The notes: a model not told the origin generated them from the letters alone. DNA of 5,617 nt from an uncultured Collinsella sp. (GCA_900555765.1 USMA01000080.1:1-5617); one strand, 5' to 3'. Counted from the stretch's first letter, positions 1 to 4,699 are shown. Translations and numbers: made by a program.

Positions 1-39
1 TTCTTTTAATTTGGAGTGATTTTTCTTGTGCGTATTGTC

Positions 40-54
40 TTTTTTTTTTTTTTT
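40..54. repeat. 15-base T homopolymer
   Basis: Fifteen consecutive T on the plus strand (A on the minus strand) stand out in a GC-rich region. It is not directly preceded by a stem that would make it a plus-strand terminator. On the minus strand it could act as an A-tract upstream of a promoter outside the window. Such tracts are prone to slippage and to length errors in assembly. Confidence 0.7.
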
Positions 55-90
55 ATTGTTGTCTTTCGGGTGCCTGCCTTGCGTCGAGCG

Positions 91-118
91 GTTACGGCGT
101 TTGGTAAAACGCCGCAAC
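91..118 (-). repeat. post-stop hairpin, copy 1 of a covarying pair
   Basis: Bases 95-102 pair perfectly with 107-114 around a 4-nt loop, and after one A/C mismatch 91-93 pair with 116-118. It lies 3 nt beyond the lipoprotein stop codon on the minus strand. The same 28-nt element occurs at 3195-3222, directly after the hspR stop, with 22 of 28 bases identical. Two of the six differences form compensated pairs. No T run follows on the minus strand, so it is not a classical intrinsic terminator. It could be a 3'-end stabiliser, a termination aid or a REP-like element. Confidence 0.65.
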
Positions 119-121
119 GAA

Positions 122-679
122 CTAGCTCAGCATTGCATCCATCATCTCGGAGTTGACGGAGTCGTCGGCAGACCACTCGCCGTCGTCGTTGCAGGTGTAC
201 TTGAAGATAACCGTGGTCTTCCTGGGCTCGGTGGCCTTGGTCACATCGACCATAACCTGACCGGCCATCTTGTACAGCTCGTCATCGGAAGGAACCGTGT
301 CAAGCGCGGCGACCTTCTCCTGATACTGGGTGGAGAAGTCCTCGACGATCTTGTTCATGGACTTGCAGGTGATGGAGACCTCGGCGGTCGCGACACCCTT
401 GTCCTCGTCGACCGTCACGTCGCCGATCTTGTAGTCAAAGCCTTCGAGATAGGTCTTGGCATACTCCTTGGGATCGATACCCAGCTGCTCGAACTCGTCG
501 CCCGACGCCTCCTCCAGGCCAGAGAGGAAGTCGTCGCCACCGTTCTTGACCTCGTCAAACTGCGTCGTAAGATCCTCGGTGATGAGCTCCTCAACCGAAG
601 GACCTCCACAGCCGGAAAGCACGACCACGCATGCAACCAAGACGGCCATGAGGGGCGCAAGCAGCAGCTTCTTTTTCAT
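122..679 (-). CDS. predicted secreted lipoprotein of unknown function
   Basis: This gene encodes 185 residues. The N-terminus MKKKLLLAPLMAVL is followed by a hydrophobic segment and the lipobox L21-S22-G23-C24. The product should therefore be exported, cleaved before Cys24, lipidated and anchored to the outer face of the membrane. The mature part is acidic (for example EELITEDLTTQFDEV) with alternating helix- and strand-like stretches. It resembles small Gram-positive lipoproteins of the DUF4878/DUF5105 kind, but that assignment is a guess. The ATG at 679 was chosen over an in-frame upstream start at 859 because GGAGG lies 6 nt before it (686-690) and the signal peptide begins there; the upstream extension would cover the promoter region and make no sense as protein. 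The gene appears monocistronic: it is separated from the upstream EIIA gene by a terminator and followed by the hairpin at 91-118. Confidence 0.85.
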   Translation of the reverse strand: MKKKLLLAPLMAVLVACVVVLSGCGGPSVEELITEDLTTQFDEVKNGGDDFLSGLEEASGDEFEQLGIDPKEYAKTYLEGFDYKIGDVTVDEDKGVATAEVSITCKSMNKIVEDFSTQYQEKVAALDTVPSDDELYKMAGQVMVDVTKATEPRKTTVIFKYTCNDDGEWSADDSVNSEMMDAMLS

Positions 680-744
680 GTTGTTCCTCCCAATGAGCGG
701 CACCGCGCTTCCCGGACGCGGCACACGTTGTAATAAGTAAGCCC

Positions 745-774
745 ATACTATCCACTTATGAGCACCCTCGGCAA
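745..774 (-). promoter_or_regulatory. candidate sigma-A-type promoter of the lipoprotein gene
   Basis: On the minus strand, TTGCCG (769-774) and TAGTAT (745-750) are separated by 18 nt. Each matches the housekeeping -35 and -10 consensus at 4 of 6 positions. The site lies about 65 nt upstream of the start codon and downstream of the EIIA terminator, where a promoter is needed. The match is moderate and untested. Confidence 0.4.
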
Positions 775-860
775 CGCGAAGGCACGGTCGGTTCGTTTTA
801 GCGTCCGAACGGTTTGCAAGCCCGCCCAACGTGCAATAAAACGCTTTCCCGCGGTGCAAT

Positions 861-891
861 AAAAAGGGTGGCCGGACAATCCAACCACCCT
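861..891 (-). terminator. intrinsic terminator of the EIIA gene
   Basis: In minus-strand RNA, 880-891 pairs with 865-876 as a 12-bp stem with a 3-nt loop, followed by five U (complement of 861-865). Two pairs in the upper stem are G-U only when read as minus-strand RNA and would be C/A mismatches on the plus strand, which fixes the direction. It starts about 25 nt after the EIIA stop codon. Confidence 0.85.
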
Positions 892-915
892 AAGACATCC
901 TCTGGACGCTACAGC

Positions 916-1452
916 TTACTTGCGGACGACCTTAACGATGGCGTCACCGGCGGCGACGGCGGACTCTGCCTCAACGGTGAGCTCGACGTCGGCAAACTCG
1001 GCGGTGTTGGACACGGCCACCACGACGCAGTCCTTGTAACCAGCAGCGGCGATCTTGGCGCGGTCGATCTTGAGTATGGGCTGGCCGGCCTTCACAACGT
1101 CGTCGGCCTTGACGAAGCCCTCGAAGCCGTCGCCGTTCATGTTGACGGTATCGACGCCAACGTGCACCAGAACCTCGATGCCGCTATCGGACTGCAGACC
1201 CACGGCGTGACCCATGGTGACGGTCACCTTACCGTCGCAGGGAGCGTAGACCAGATCGTCCTCGGGCCACACAGCACAGCCCTTGCCCAGAACCTCGCCA
1301 CCAAAGACGGGATCGGGCACGTCAGCCATCTTGATGACCTTGCCCTTGACGGGCGAGCACAGCACGTCGGCGCCAGCAGAAGCAGAGATGGAGGCCGGAG
1401 CAGCGGCAGCCGCGGGCTCAGCCTTCTTCTTGAACATGTCAAACAGACCCAT
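916..1452 (-). CDS. single-domain glucose-type PTS enzyme EIIA
   Basis: The protein has 178 residues. After MGLFDMFKKK and an Ala-rich linker (about 12-27), residues 28-150 form a PTS EIIA type 1 domain, the family of E. coli IIA-Glc (Crr). The two active-site histidines are visible: H82 in GHAVGLQSDSG and H97 in LVHVGVDTV. Their spacing of 15 equals that of H75 and H90 in E. coli. The family takes phosphate from HPr and passes it to the EIIB of a sugar transporter, and can act as a regulatory signal. No EIIB or EIIC is adjacent, so it probably serves permeases encoded elsewhere or is mainly regulatory. The ATG at 1452 has AGGAG (1460-1464) 7 nt upstream and begins the family-like N-terminus; longer upstream starts run through the promoter. 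It has its own promoter (1502-1530) and terminator (861-891), so it is likely monocistronic. The gene name crr would fit but is not assigned, because several EIIA paralogues exist. Confidence 0.93.
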   Translation of the reverse strand: MGLFDMFKKKAEPAAAAAPASISASAGADVLCSPVKGKVIKMADVPDPVFGGEVLGKGCAVWPEDDLVYAPCDGKVTVTMGHAVGLQSDSGIEVLVHVGVDTVNMNGDGFEGFVKADDVVKAGQPILKIDRAKIAAAGYKDCVVVAVSNTAEFADVELTVEAESAVAAGDAIVKVVRK

Positions 1453-1501
1453 ACGTTTTCTCCTCTTGATTAAGCGCAACGTTGTGCGCATGCCTACGGT
1501 A

Positions 1502-1530
1502 ATTATAGTGCCAAATGGTTCAAATGCTAA
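1502..1530 (-). promoter_or_regulatory. sigma-A-type promoter of the EIIA gene
   Basis: On the minus strand a perfect TATAAT (1502-1507) follows TTAGCA (1525-1530, 4 of 6 to the -35 consensus) with the ideal 17-nt spacer. Transcription would begin near 1495, giving a leader of roughly 43 nt that contains the AGGAG ribosome site. The spacer carries TTTGGCAC directly beside the -10. The same GTGCCAAA octamer recurs at 1725-1732 near the divergent gene, so a repressor could act here. Confidence 0.75.
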
Positions 1531-1698
1531 GGTGGGGACTCGAATCGCGAGCCCTTCCCGGCAGTGCTCGTGGGACGAGCATCTCCTTTGCATCGCGGGT
1601 CGATAAGCCGAGTATCGTCTGCGCACGGGACGGGCAGAAGCGGGCGCACCAAACCCGATACTTCTTTTCGCTCTCGAGTCCTGCCGCCGCCCCGTCCC

Positions 1699-1730
1699 TG
1701 GCACTTCCTGATACCGACCGAAACGTGCCA
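1699..1730 (+). promoter_or_regulatory. candidate operator, TGGCAC-N20-GTGCCA inverted repeat
   Basis: TGGCAC (1699-1704) and GTGCCA (1725-1730) form an inverted repeat about 50 nt upstream of the regulator start. A third GTGCCA (1508-1513) sits within the EIIA promoter. RpiR-family proteins usually bind as dimers to inverted sites near their own and neighbouring genes. The half-site is only 6 bp, so chance is possible. Confidence 0.3.
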
Positions 1731-1778
1731 AAATAAACCCGTCCCTTTTTGGTAGGTTTGGCGAATGCGGGAGTTCGC

Positions 1779-2620
1779 ATGGATATCAAACGCAAGATTT
1801 CCGAGGCCCAGGGCCTTACCCCTACCGAGCACCAGCTCGGCATCTCGGCCCTTGCCAAGGGCGAGGACATCCGCCGAATCTCCATCAAGGAATTTGCCGC
1901 GCGCACCAACGTTTCTGTTGCGAGCGTGCACCGTTTTTGCAAAAAGCTCGGCCTCGAGGGCTTTAAGGACCTCAAGGTCGAGCTCATCCGCCTGGCAACC
2001 GACGCGACGTGGATATCAACTTTCCCTTCGCCGCCACATCCACCCCTGCGCAGGTTATGGAGCGCATGGAGGGACTCTACCCGACCACGCTGGCCGAAAC
2101 ACAGGAGCTTCTCGACCCCATGCAGCTTGACCACGCCGCCAAGCTCATCGCGAACGCCCGACAGGTCGACATCTACACGGGCTCGCACAACCTCTATCCA
2201 GCGGGAATGTTCCGCGATCGCCTGCTCTCCGCCGGTAAAAGCGCGACGTGCCACGACGGTGTCGAGGCCCAGGTGCGCACGGCGCTCGCCTCGGGCCCCA
2301 ACCATGTGGCAATCGTCATCTCCTACAGCGGCCTTGCCCCCAACCTCAAGGACATCTTGCCGATCCTCAGCAGTCGGCATGTCCCGGTCATCGTCATCGG
2401 CACGCCTTATTGCGCGCGCATTCACCCCGGCTTTGCCGCCTACCTTACAGTGAGCGACCACGAGAGCATGACGCATCGCATCACGCAGTTCGTTAGCCAC
2501 ATCGCCGTGCAATACGTGCTCGATTCGCTCTACAGCGGCTACTTCGCCAAAGACTACGCCCACTGCTCCGAATTCCCAGAGCGCTCATTCCCCTACACCC
2601 GCCTCCCCGGGCTCAAGTAG
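1779..2620 (+). pseudogene. MurR/RpiR-family SIS-domain transcriptional regulator, frameshifted
   Basis: Two reading frames together give one regulator. Residues 1-76 from ATG 1779 hold the N-terminal helix-turn-helix of the RpiR family (about 35-57, SIKEFAARTNVSVASVHRF). The rest, in the -1 frame from about 2006 to the stop at 2618-2620, holds the SIS sugar-phosphate-binding domain (about 122-260) with the typical ISYSG motif near 181-185. Family members sense phosphosugars and repress or activate sugar-use genes. Restoring a single G at 2006 (GCG GAC) gives a continuous 280-residue protein, the family's usual size. The interval is 842 nt, one short of a multiple of three. ATG 1779 has GGGAG (1769-1773) 5 nt upstream and is preferred over TTG 1749. 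A GTG at 2009 could start the SIS part alone, but no ribosome site precedes it. The first frame runs on without homology to 2453. No other damage is seen, so this is a recent mutation, an assembly error or, less likely, programmed shifting. It is divergent from EIIA. Confidence 0.82.
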
Positions 2621-2646
2621 TCATTTAAAAACATCCCCAATGACTA
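2618..2646 (+). repeat. 29-nt repeat unit, isolated copy overlapping the regulator stop codon
   Basis: The unit runs from TAGTC to GACTA and differs from the copy at 2958-2986 at only 3 of 29 positions in the core (A for G at three sites), plus none at the termini. Its first three bases are the TAG stop codon of the RpiR-type gene. It is separated by about 260 nt from the clustered copies. Confidence 0.7.
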
Positions 2647-2648
2647 AC

Positions 2649-2686
2649 GGCCGACCTAATAACGACTTCTCGTCATTAGGTCGGCC
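2649..2686 (+). terminator. candidate terminator after the RpiR-type gene
   Basis: Bases 2649-2660 pair perfectly with 2675-2686 (12 bp). After one mismatch, 2662-2665 pair with 2670-2673 around a CTTC loop. It begins 28 nt after the stop. Only ATTT follows, so the T tract is weak and termination efficiency is uncertain; the minus strand has no T tract after the stem. Confidence 0.55.
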
Positions 2687-2694
2687 ATTTCAGC

Positions 2695-2730
2695 TCTAAT
2701 AACTATTTATTCCGTAAACTCGTTATTAGA
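2695..2730. repeat. second hairpin related to the preceding terminator stem
   Basis: TCTAATAAC (2695-2703) pairs with GTTATTAGA (2722-2730) over an 18-nt loop that contains a 4-bp TTTA/TAAA inner pairing. The arms share CTAATAAC and CTCGTYATTAG with the hairpin at 2649-2686, so the two look like diverged copies of one palindrome. Confidence 0.5.
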
Positions 2731-2801
2731 ATCTGGCACAGAAGGCCAGACTCACATGTGGCACCATGGCGGAAAGCAGCTTGCCCCTGAGCCAAACGAA
2801 T

Positions 2802-2897
2802 GAGCGTGGATTTTCGGACGCCTATCTAACGAGCGTGGATAATCTCCCACTTTGAGTCCACACGGGGGCAAAAATCGGTAGATTATCCACGCTCATT
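2802..2897. repeat. GAGCGTGGAT repeats, two direct and one inverted
   Basis: GAGCGTGGAT occurs at 2802-2811 and 2831-2840 on the plus strand and inverted at 2885-2894. Copies two and three form a 15-bp perfect inverted repeat (GAGCGTGGATAATCT, 2831-2845 with 2880-2894), with partial pairing beyond on both sides and a loop of about 34 nt. No function is known to me; it looks like a small non-coding palindromic element. Confidence 0.65.
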
Positions 2898-2903
2898 TCT
2901 GAC

Positions 2904-2986
2904 TAGCCATTGGGGACGTTCTTAAACGACTAGTCAAACAAGAACGCCCCCAACGACTAGTCGTTTAAGAACGTCCCCAATGACTA
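2904..2986. repeat. array of three 29-nt units with 27-nt period and 28-bp inverted arms
   Basis: Units lie at 2904-2932 (inverted), 2931-2959 (direct, diverged) and 2958-2986 (direct). Neighbours share two bases, so the period is 27. Each unit is bounded by TAG and CTA ends, usually TAGTC and GACTA. The outer units pair as 2908-2935 with 2955-2982, a perfect 28-bp stem, extended to 32 bp with one mismatch, with the middle unit as a 19-nt loop. The core reads AAGAACGTCCCCAATG. There are no unique spacers, so this is not CRISPR. It resembles a REP-like or miniature non-autonomous element (inference). Confidence 0.75.
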
Positions 2987-2995
2987 CCCCGAGGA

Positions 2996-3039
2996 GTGTC
3001 CCAAACTGCCGGCAGAAAAGGAACGTCCCTAACTGCCGC
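2996..3039 (+). repeat. two degenerate units continuing the 27-nt-period array
   Basis: GTCCC(A/T)AACTGCCG occurs at 2998-3012 and 3025-3039, 13 of 15 bases alike and exactly 27 nt apart. The GTCCCNAA core matches that of the upstream array, so the series of cores is at 2946, 2973, 2998 and 3025. Confidence 0.5.
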
Positions 3040-3088
3040 ATCCGGAGCAAGGCAACGCCGCAGGTAGAGGACGGACAGCGAGCGACGT

Positions 3089-3174
3089 CCAGGGCGAACA
3101 AGTTGGCATGAAAAAGGCGAGGCATTGACCTTCTGGTCATGCCTCGCCTTTTGAATGACAAATTGTCGCTCTGG
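3089..3174. repeat. long imperfect palindrome enclosing the hspR terminator
   Basis: The left arm 3089-3130 is nearly the reverse complement of the right arm 3135-3174. Outside the terminator stem the arms read CCAGGGCGAACAAGTTGGCAT on the left and, inverted, CCAGAGCGACAATTTGTCAT on the right. The near-symmetry beyond what termination needs suggests a palindromic element that brought or captured a terminator. Confidence 0.6.
3112..3152 (-). terminator. bidirectional intrinsic terminator after hspR
   Basis: Bases 3112-3124 pair with 3140-3152, T3125 is bulged, and 3126-3130 pair with 3135-3139 around a TTCT loop, an 18-bp stem in all. A run of at least four T follows the stem on both strands. 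It lies about 70 nt beyond the hspR stop and ends the heat-shock operon. From the other side it can stop read-through from the RpiR-type gene. Confidence 0.88.
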
Positions 3175-3194
3175 GCGGCGCGCAGCGTCGAGCC

Positions 3195-3222
3195 GTTACG
3201 CCGTTCGGCAGAACGGCGGAAC
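3195..3222 (-). repeat. post-stop hairpin, copy 2 of a covarying pair
   Basis: Bases 3199-3206 pair with 3211-3218 around a 4-nt loop, and after one A/G mismatch 3195-3197 pair with 3220-3222. It touches the hspR stop codon (3223-3225). Relative to copy 1 (91-118), pair G97-C112 becomes C3201-G3216 and T102-A107 becomes C3206-G3211, so pairing is kept while sequence changes. Upstream similarity on the plus strand extends to 3164, including GCGTCGAGC. Confidence 0.7.
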
Positions 3223-3639
3223 CTACAGATCCCCGCCGGCGCCCAGCAGCTTGCGCATGACTTGCTCGGGGTTGACCGAGCCATCGCGCGGGGCCAGGGC
3301 GGTGATCTTCTTCTGCATCTTGTACTCGTGCAGCTCGTCCTCGAGCTGGCGCACGCGGGCACGGAGCTTTTCGTTCTCGCGCTCGCGCTCCTCGGCACGC
3401 TCCTTCATATCGAGGATGCGCACCACGCCGGCAAGGTTGATACCCTCGTCGGTCAGTTGGTTGATGAGCTCCAGGCGCTCGATATCGGCACGCGAATACA
3501 GACGCGTGTTGCCGCCCGAGCGCTGGGGGTTCACCAGGCCCTTGGACTCGTAGACGCGCAGAGTCTGCGGATGCATGCCGGTCAGCTCGGCCGCCACGCT
3601 GATCATGTACAGCGGTTTGTTCCTATTGTCCTCGGCCAT
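3223..3639 (-). CDS. hspR: MerR-family heat-shock repressor HspR
   Basis: The protein has 138 residues. Residues 11-31 (YMISVAAELTGMHPQTLRVYE) form the MerR-type helix-turn-helix, followed by GLVNPQR and the wing SGGNTRLYS at 41-49. Residues 52-75 include INQLTDEGINLAGVVRIL, typical of HspR. A charged coiled coil at about 76-110 (RAEERERENEKLRARVRQLE) should mediate dimerisation. Known HspR proteins repress the dnaK operon by binding HAIR sites and use DnaK as a co-repressor. No HAIR inverted repeat was found in this window, as expected if the operon promoter is upstream of dnaK. The gene is last in the operon, 72 nt after dnaJ, with a modest ribosome site (AAGGGG, 9 nt before ATG 3639). It ends in the hairpin at 3195-3222 and the terminator at 3112-3152. 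Confidence 0.93.
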   Translation of the reverse strand: MAEDNRNKPLYMISVAAELTGMHPQTLRVYESKGLVNPQRSGGNTRLYSRADIERLELINQLTDEGINLAGVVRILDMKERAEERERENEKLRARVRQLEDELHEYKMQKKITALAPRDGSVNPEQVMRKLLGAGGDL

Positions 3640-3679
3640 GCTACCTGACCCCTTTCCGTCTCGTTATCGTCCATCATAA

Positions 3680-3695
3680 GCCCGCGGGCGCGGGC
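3680..3695 (-). other. GC-rich hairpin between dnaJ and hspR
   Basis: GCCCGCG (3680-3686) and CGCGGGC (3689-3695) can fold as a short GC-only hairpin in the 72-nt gap. No T run follows, so it is not a clear terminator. It could mark an RNA-processing or stability site in the operon message; chance in GC-rich DNA is possible. Confidence 0.3.
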
Positions 3696-3711
3696 GTGCG
3701 CCGCGACCGCC

Positions 3712-4677
3712 CTAGTACGTCGCCTTGTAACGGTTGACCTTCTCGCGGTAGTCGCGCGTGTCGGCCTCGCGCAGCTTGGTCATGGCATCGCGCTCGTCAT
3801 CAGACAGGTTCGTGGGAACCTGCACCTTGATCTCGACGAGCAGCGCACCCGTGCGGCCACGGTGCTTGACGTCGGGCGCGCCCATCTCCTTAAAGCGGAA
3901 CTTCTTGCCCGTCTGGGTACCCGCGGGCACCTTCAAACGAACCGTCGCACCGCCAGGTGTGGGCACATCCACCGTGCAGCCGAGCGCCGCCTCGTAGACC
4001 GAGACCGGCACCTCCATGGTCACGTCGGCGCCCTTGCGCCTAAACAGCGGGTGCTCCTCCACGTGCGTGGTCACGACCAGGTCGCCGCGCTCGCCGCCGG
4101 CAACGCCATACTCGCCGCGACGCTTGTAGCGCAGCTTGCCGCCGTCGACCGCGCCCGCAGGCACCGAGACCGTAATGGTCTGCTGCTCGCCTGTCGAGGG
4201 AATGCGATAGGTGACCTTGTGCGTCACACCGCGAAACGCGTCCTCGGCCGAAACATCGACGGTCAGCGACAGGTCGCCGCCCTTGCGAGCGCGGCTGCGG
4301 CCAGCGCCGGCACCGGCAGCGCCCGCAGCCCCGGCAAAGCCTGAGCCCCAATCGCTGCCCCAAGCGCCGTTGCCGCTAAAGATGCTGTCGAAGATATCGC
4401 CCCAGCCGCTGGCGCCCGCGCCGGCACCGTAGCCGCCGCCATACGCGCCGCCCGCGCCCGGCATGCCGCCAAACATGAGCATCTGGTCGTACTCTTTGCG
4501 TTTCTTCTCGTCCGAAAGCGTCTCGTAGGCCTCGCTGATCTCCTTAAACTTGGCCTCGTCGCCGCCGGCATCGGGGTGATATTTTTGCGCGAGCTTGCGA
4601 AACGCACTCTTGATCTCTTTGTCGGAGGCGCTCTTGGATACGCCCAGGATGTCATAGAAGGTTTTGCCTGCAGCCAT
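3712..4677 (-). CDS. dnaJ: DnaJ-type co-chaperone lacking the zinc finger (class B, CbpA-like)
   Basis: The protein has 321 residues. The J domain (about 6-65) carries the HPD motif at 34-36, which stimulates the DnaK ATPase. A Gly/Ala-rich linker follows (about 70-130), containing DIF at 94-96. Residues 133-290 form the two C-terminal substrate-binding beta domains; [14 protein letters not shown] and [15 protein letters not shown] are typical. The four CxxCxGxG repeats of classical DnaJ are absent and the only cysteine is C234, so this is a class B protein, shorter than the usual 370-390. The ATG at 4677 has AGGAG 5 nt upstream and starts directly before the J domain; the in-frame ATG at 4710 lies inside the leader hairpin and is rejected. 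The gene is 108 nt downstream of grpE, with a hairpin terminator candidate and a leader hairpin between, and 72 nt upstream of hspR. It should act in the cytoplasm with DnaK and GrpE. Confidence 0.93.
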   Translation of the reverse strand: MAAGKTFYDILGVSKSASDKEIKSAFRKLAQKYHPDAGGDEAKFKEISEAYETLSDEKKRKEYDQMLMFGGMPGAGGAYGGGYGAGAGASGWGDIFDSIFSGNGAWGSDWGSGFAGAAGAAGAGAGRSRARKGGDLSLTVDVSAEDAFRGVTHKVTYRIPSTGEQQTITVSVPAGAVDGGKLRYKRRGEYGVAGGERGDLVVTTHVEEHPLFRRKGADVTMEVPVSVYEAALGCTVDVPTPGGATVRLKVPAGTQTGKKFRFKEMGAPDVKHRGRTGALLVEIKVQVPTNLSDDERDAMTKLREADTRDYREKVNRYKATY

Positions 4678-4699
4678 CGTAGCTCCTCTCCTGTTACGT

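Larger units (their letters stand above)
1..121. other. AT-rich intergenic stretch left of the lipoprotein gene
   Basis: No convincing gene is seen here. The first 60 bases are much richer in A and T than the rest of the window and contain a long T run. From about 60 to 118 the sequence turns GC-rich and matches a second stretch at 3164-3222. The long plus-strand reading frame that begins at 26 is the complement of the lipoprotein gene and is not taken as real. Confidence 0.6.
680..915. other. intergenic region between lipoprotein and EIIA genes
   Basis: This gap holds the EIIA terminator, the candidate lipoprotein promoter and an 11-nt direct repeat GTGCAATAAAA (831-841 and 854-864). The second copy of the repeat forms the T tract of the terminator on the minus strand. 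No gene is seen. Confidence 0.5.
1453..1778. other. divergent intergenic region between EIIA and the RpiR-type regulator
   Basis: This 326-bp stretch carries the EIIA promoter, repeated GTGCCA/TGGCAC motifs and several small hairpins. The hairpins are 1565-1571 with 1575-1581 (loop GGG), 1641-1644 with 1654-1657 and 1637-1640 with 1661-1664, enclosed by 1627-1634 with 1691-1698. The 5' leader of EIIA contains the near-palindrome GCGCAACGTTGTGCGC (1475-1490). No tRNA, riboswitch or small gene could be recognised. A clear plus-strand promoter for the regulator gene was not found; CAAAAT at 1729-1734 is a weak -10 candidate. Confidence 0.5.
2621..3222. other. repeat-dense intergenic region between convergent genes
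   Basis: About 600 bp lies between the stops of the convergent regulator and hspR genes. It contains, in order, a hairpin terminator, a related second hairpin, small palindromes (2732-2737 with 2745-2750; CACATGTG 2753-2760), a GAGCGTGGAT inverted repeat, a 27-nt-period array, a long palindrome with a bidirectional terminator, and the post-stop hairpin of hspR. A minus-strand frame covering 2934-3398 crosses these repeats and is not credible as protein. Confidence 0.7.

Noticed and set aside
26..733. Plus-strand reading frame of 235 codons opposite the lipoprotein gene
   Set aside because: It is the complement of a well-supported lipoprotein gene with signal peptide and ribosome site; the product has no recognisable domain.
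1069..1075. CTTGAGT, a half-site of the HspR operator HAIR
   Set aside because: There is no ACTCAAG partner 7 nt away, and it lies inside the EIIA coding sequence.
814..1473. Plus-strand reading frame of 219 codons opposite the EIIA gene
   Set aside because: It runs through the EIIA terminator and the complement of a clear EIIA domain; it is a by-product of GC-rich codon use.
1520..1620. tRNA-like segment (GGGACTCGAAT and nearby stems)
   Set aside because: The apparent T-loop lacks a matching T-stem, and no acceptor or anticodon arms could be drawn on either strand.
2004..2012. Programmed -1 ribosomal frameshift
   Set aside because: No X-XXY-YYZ slippery heptamer and no clear downstream stem were seen; a simple one-base loss is a better explanation.
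1780..2019. Direct repeat TGGATATCAA at 1780-1789 and 2010-2019 as a cause of the frameshift
   Set aside because: The repeats are 230 nt apart and both lie in regions that fit the family; a one-base loss does not need them, so this is probably chance.
2904..3039. CRISPR array
   Set aside because: The units are contiguous or overlapping, one is inverted, there are no unique spacers, and no cas genes are nearby.
2934..3398. Minus-strand frame overlapping the repeat array and hspR
   Set aside because: It crosses repeats and a terminator and lies in another frame of hspR; its composition is Arg/Ser-rich without a domain.
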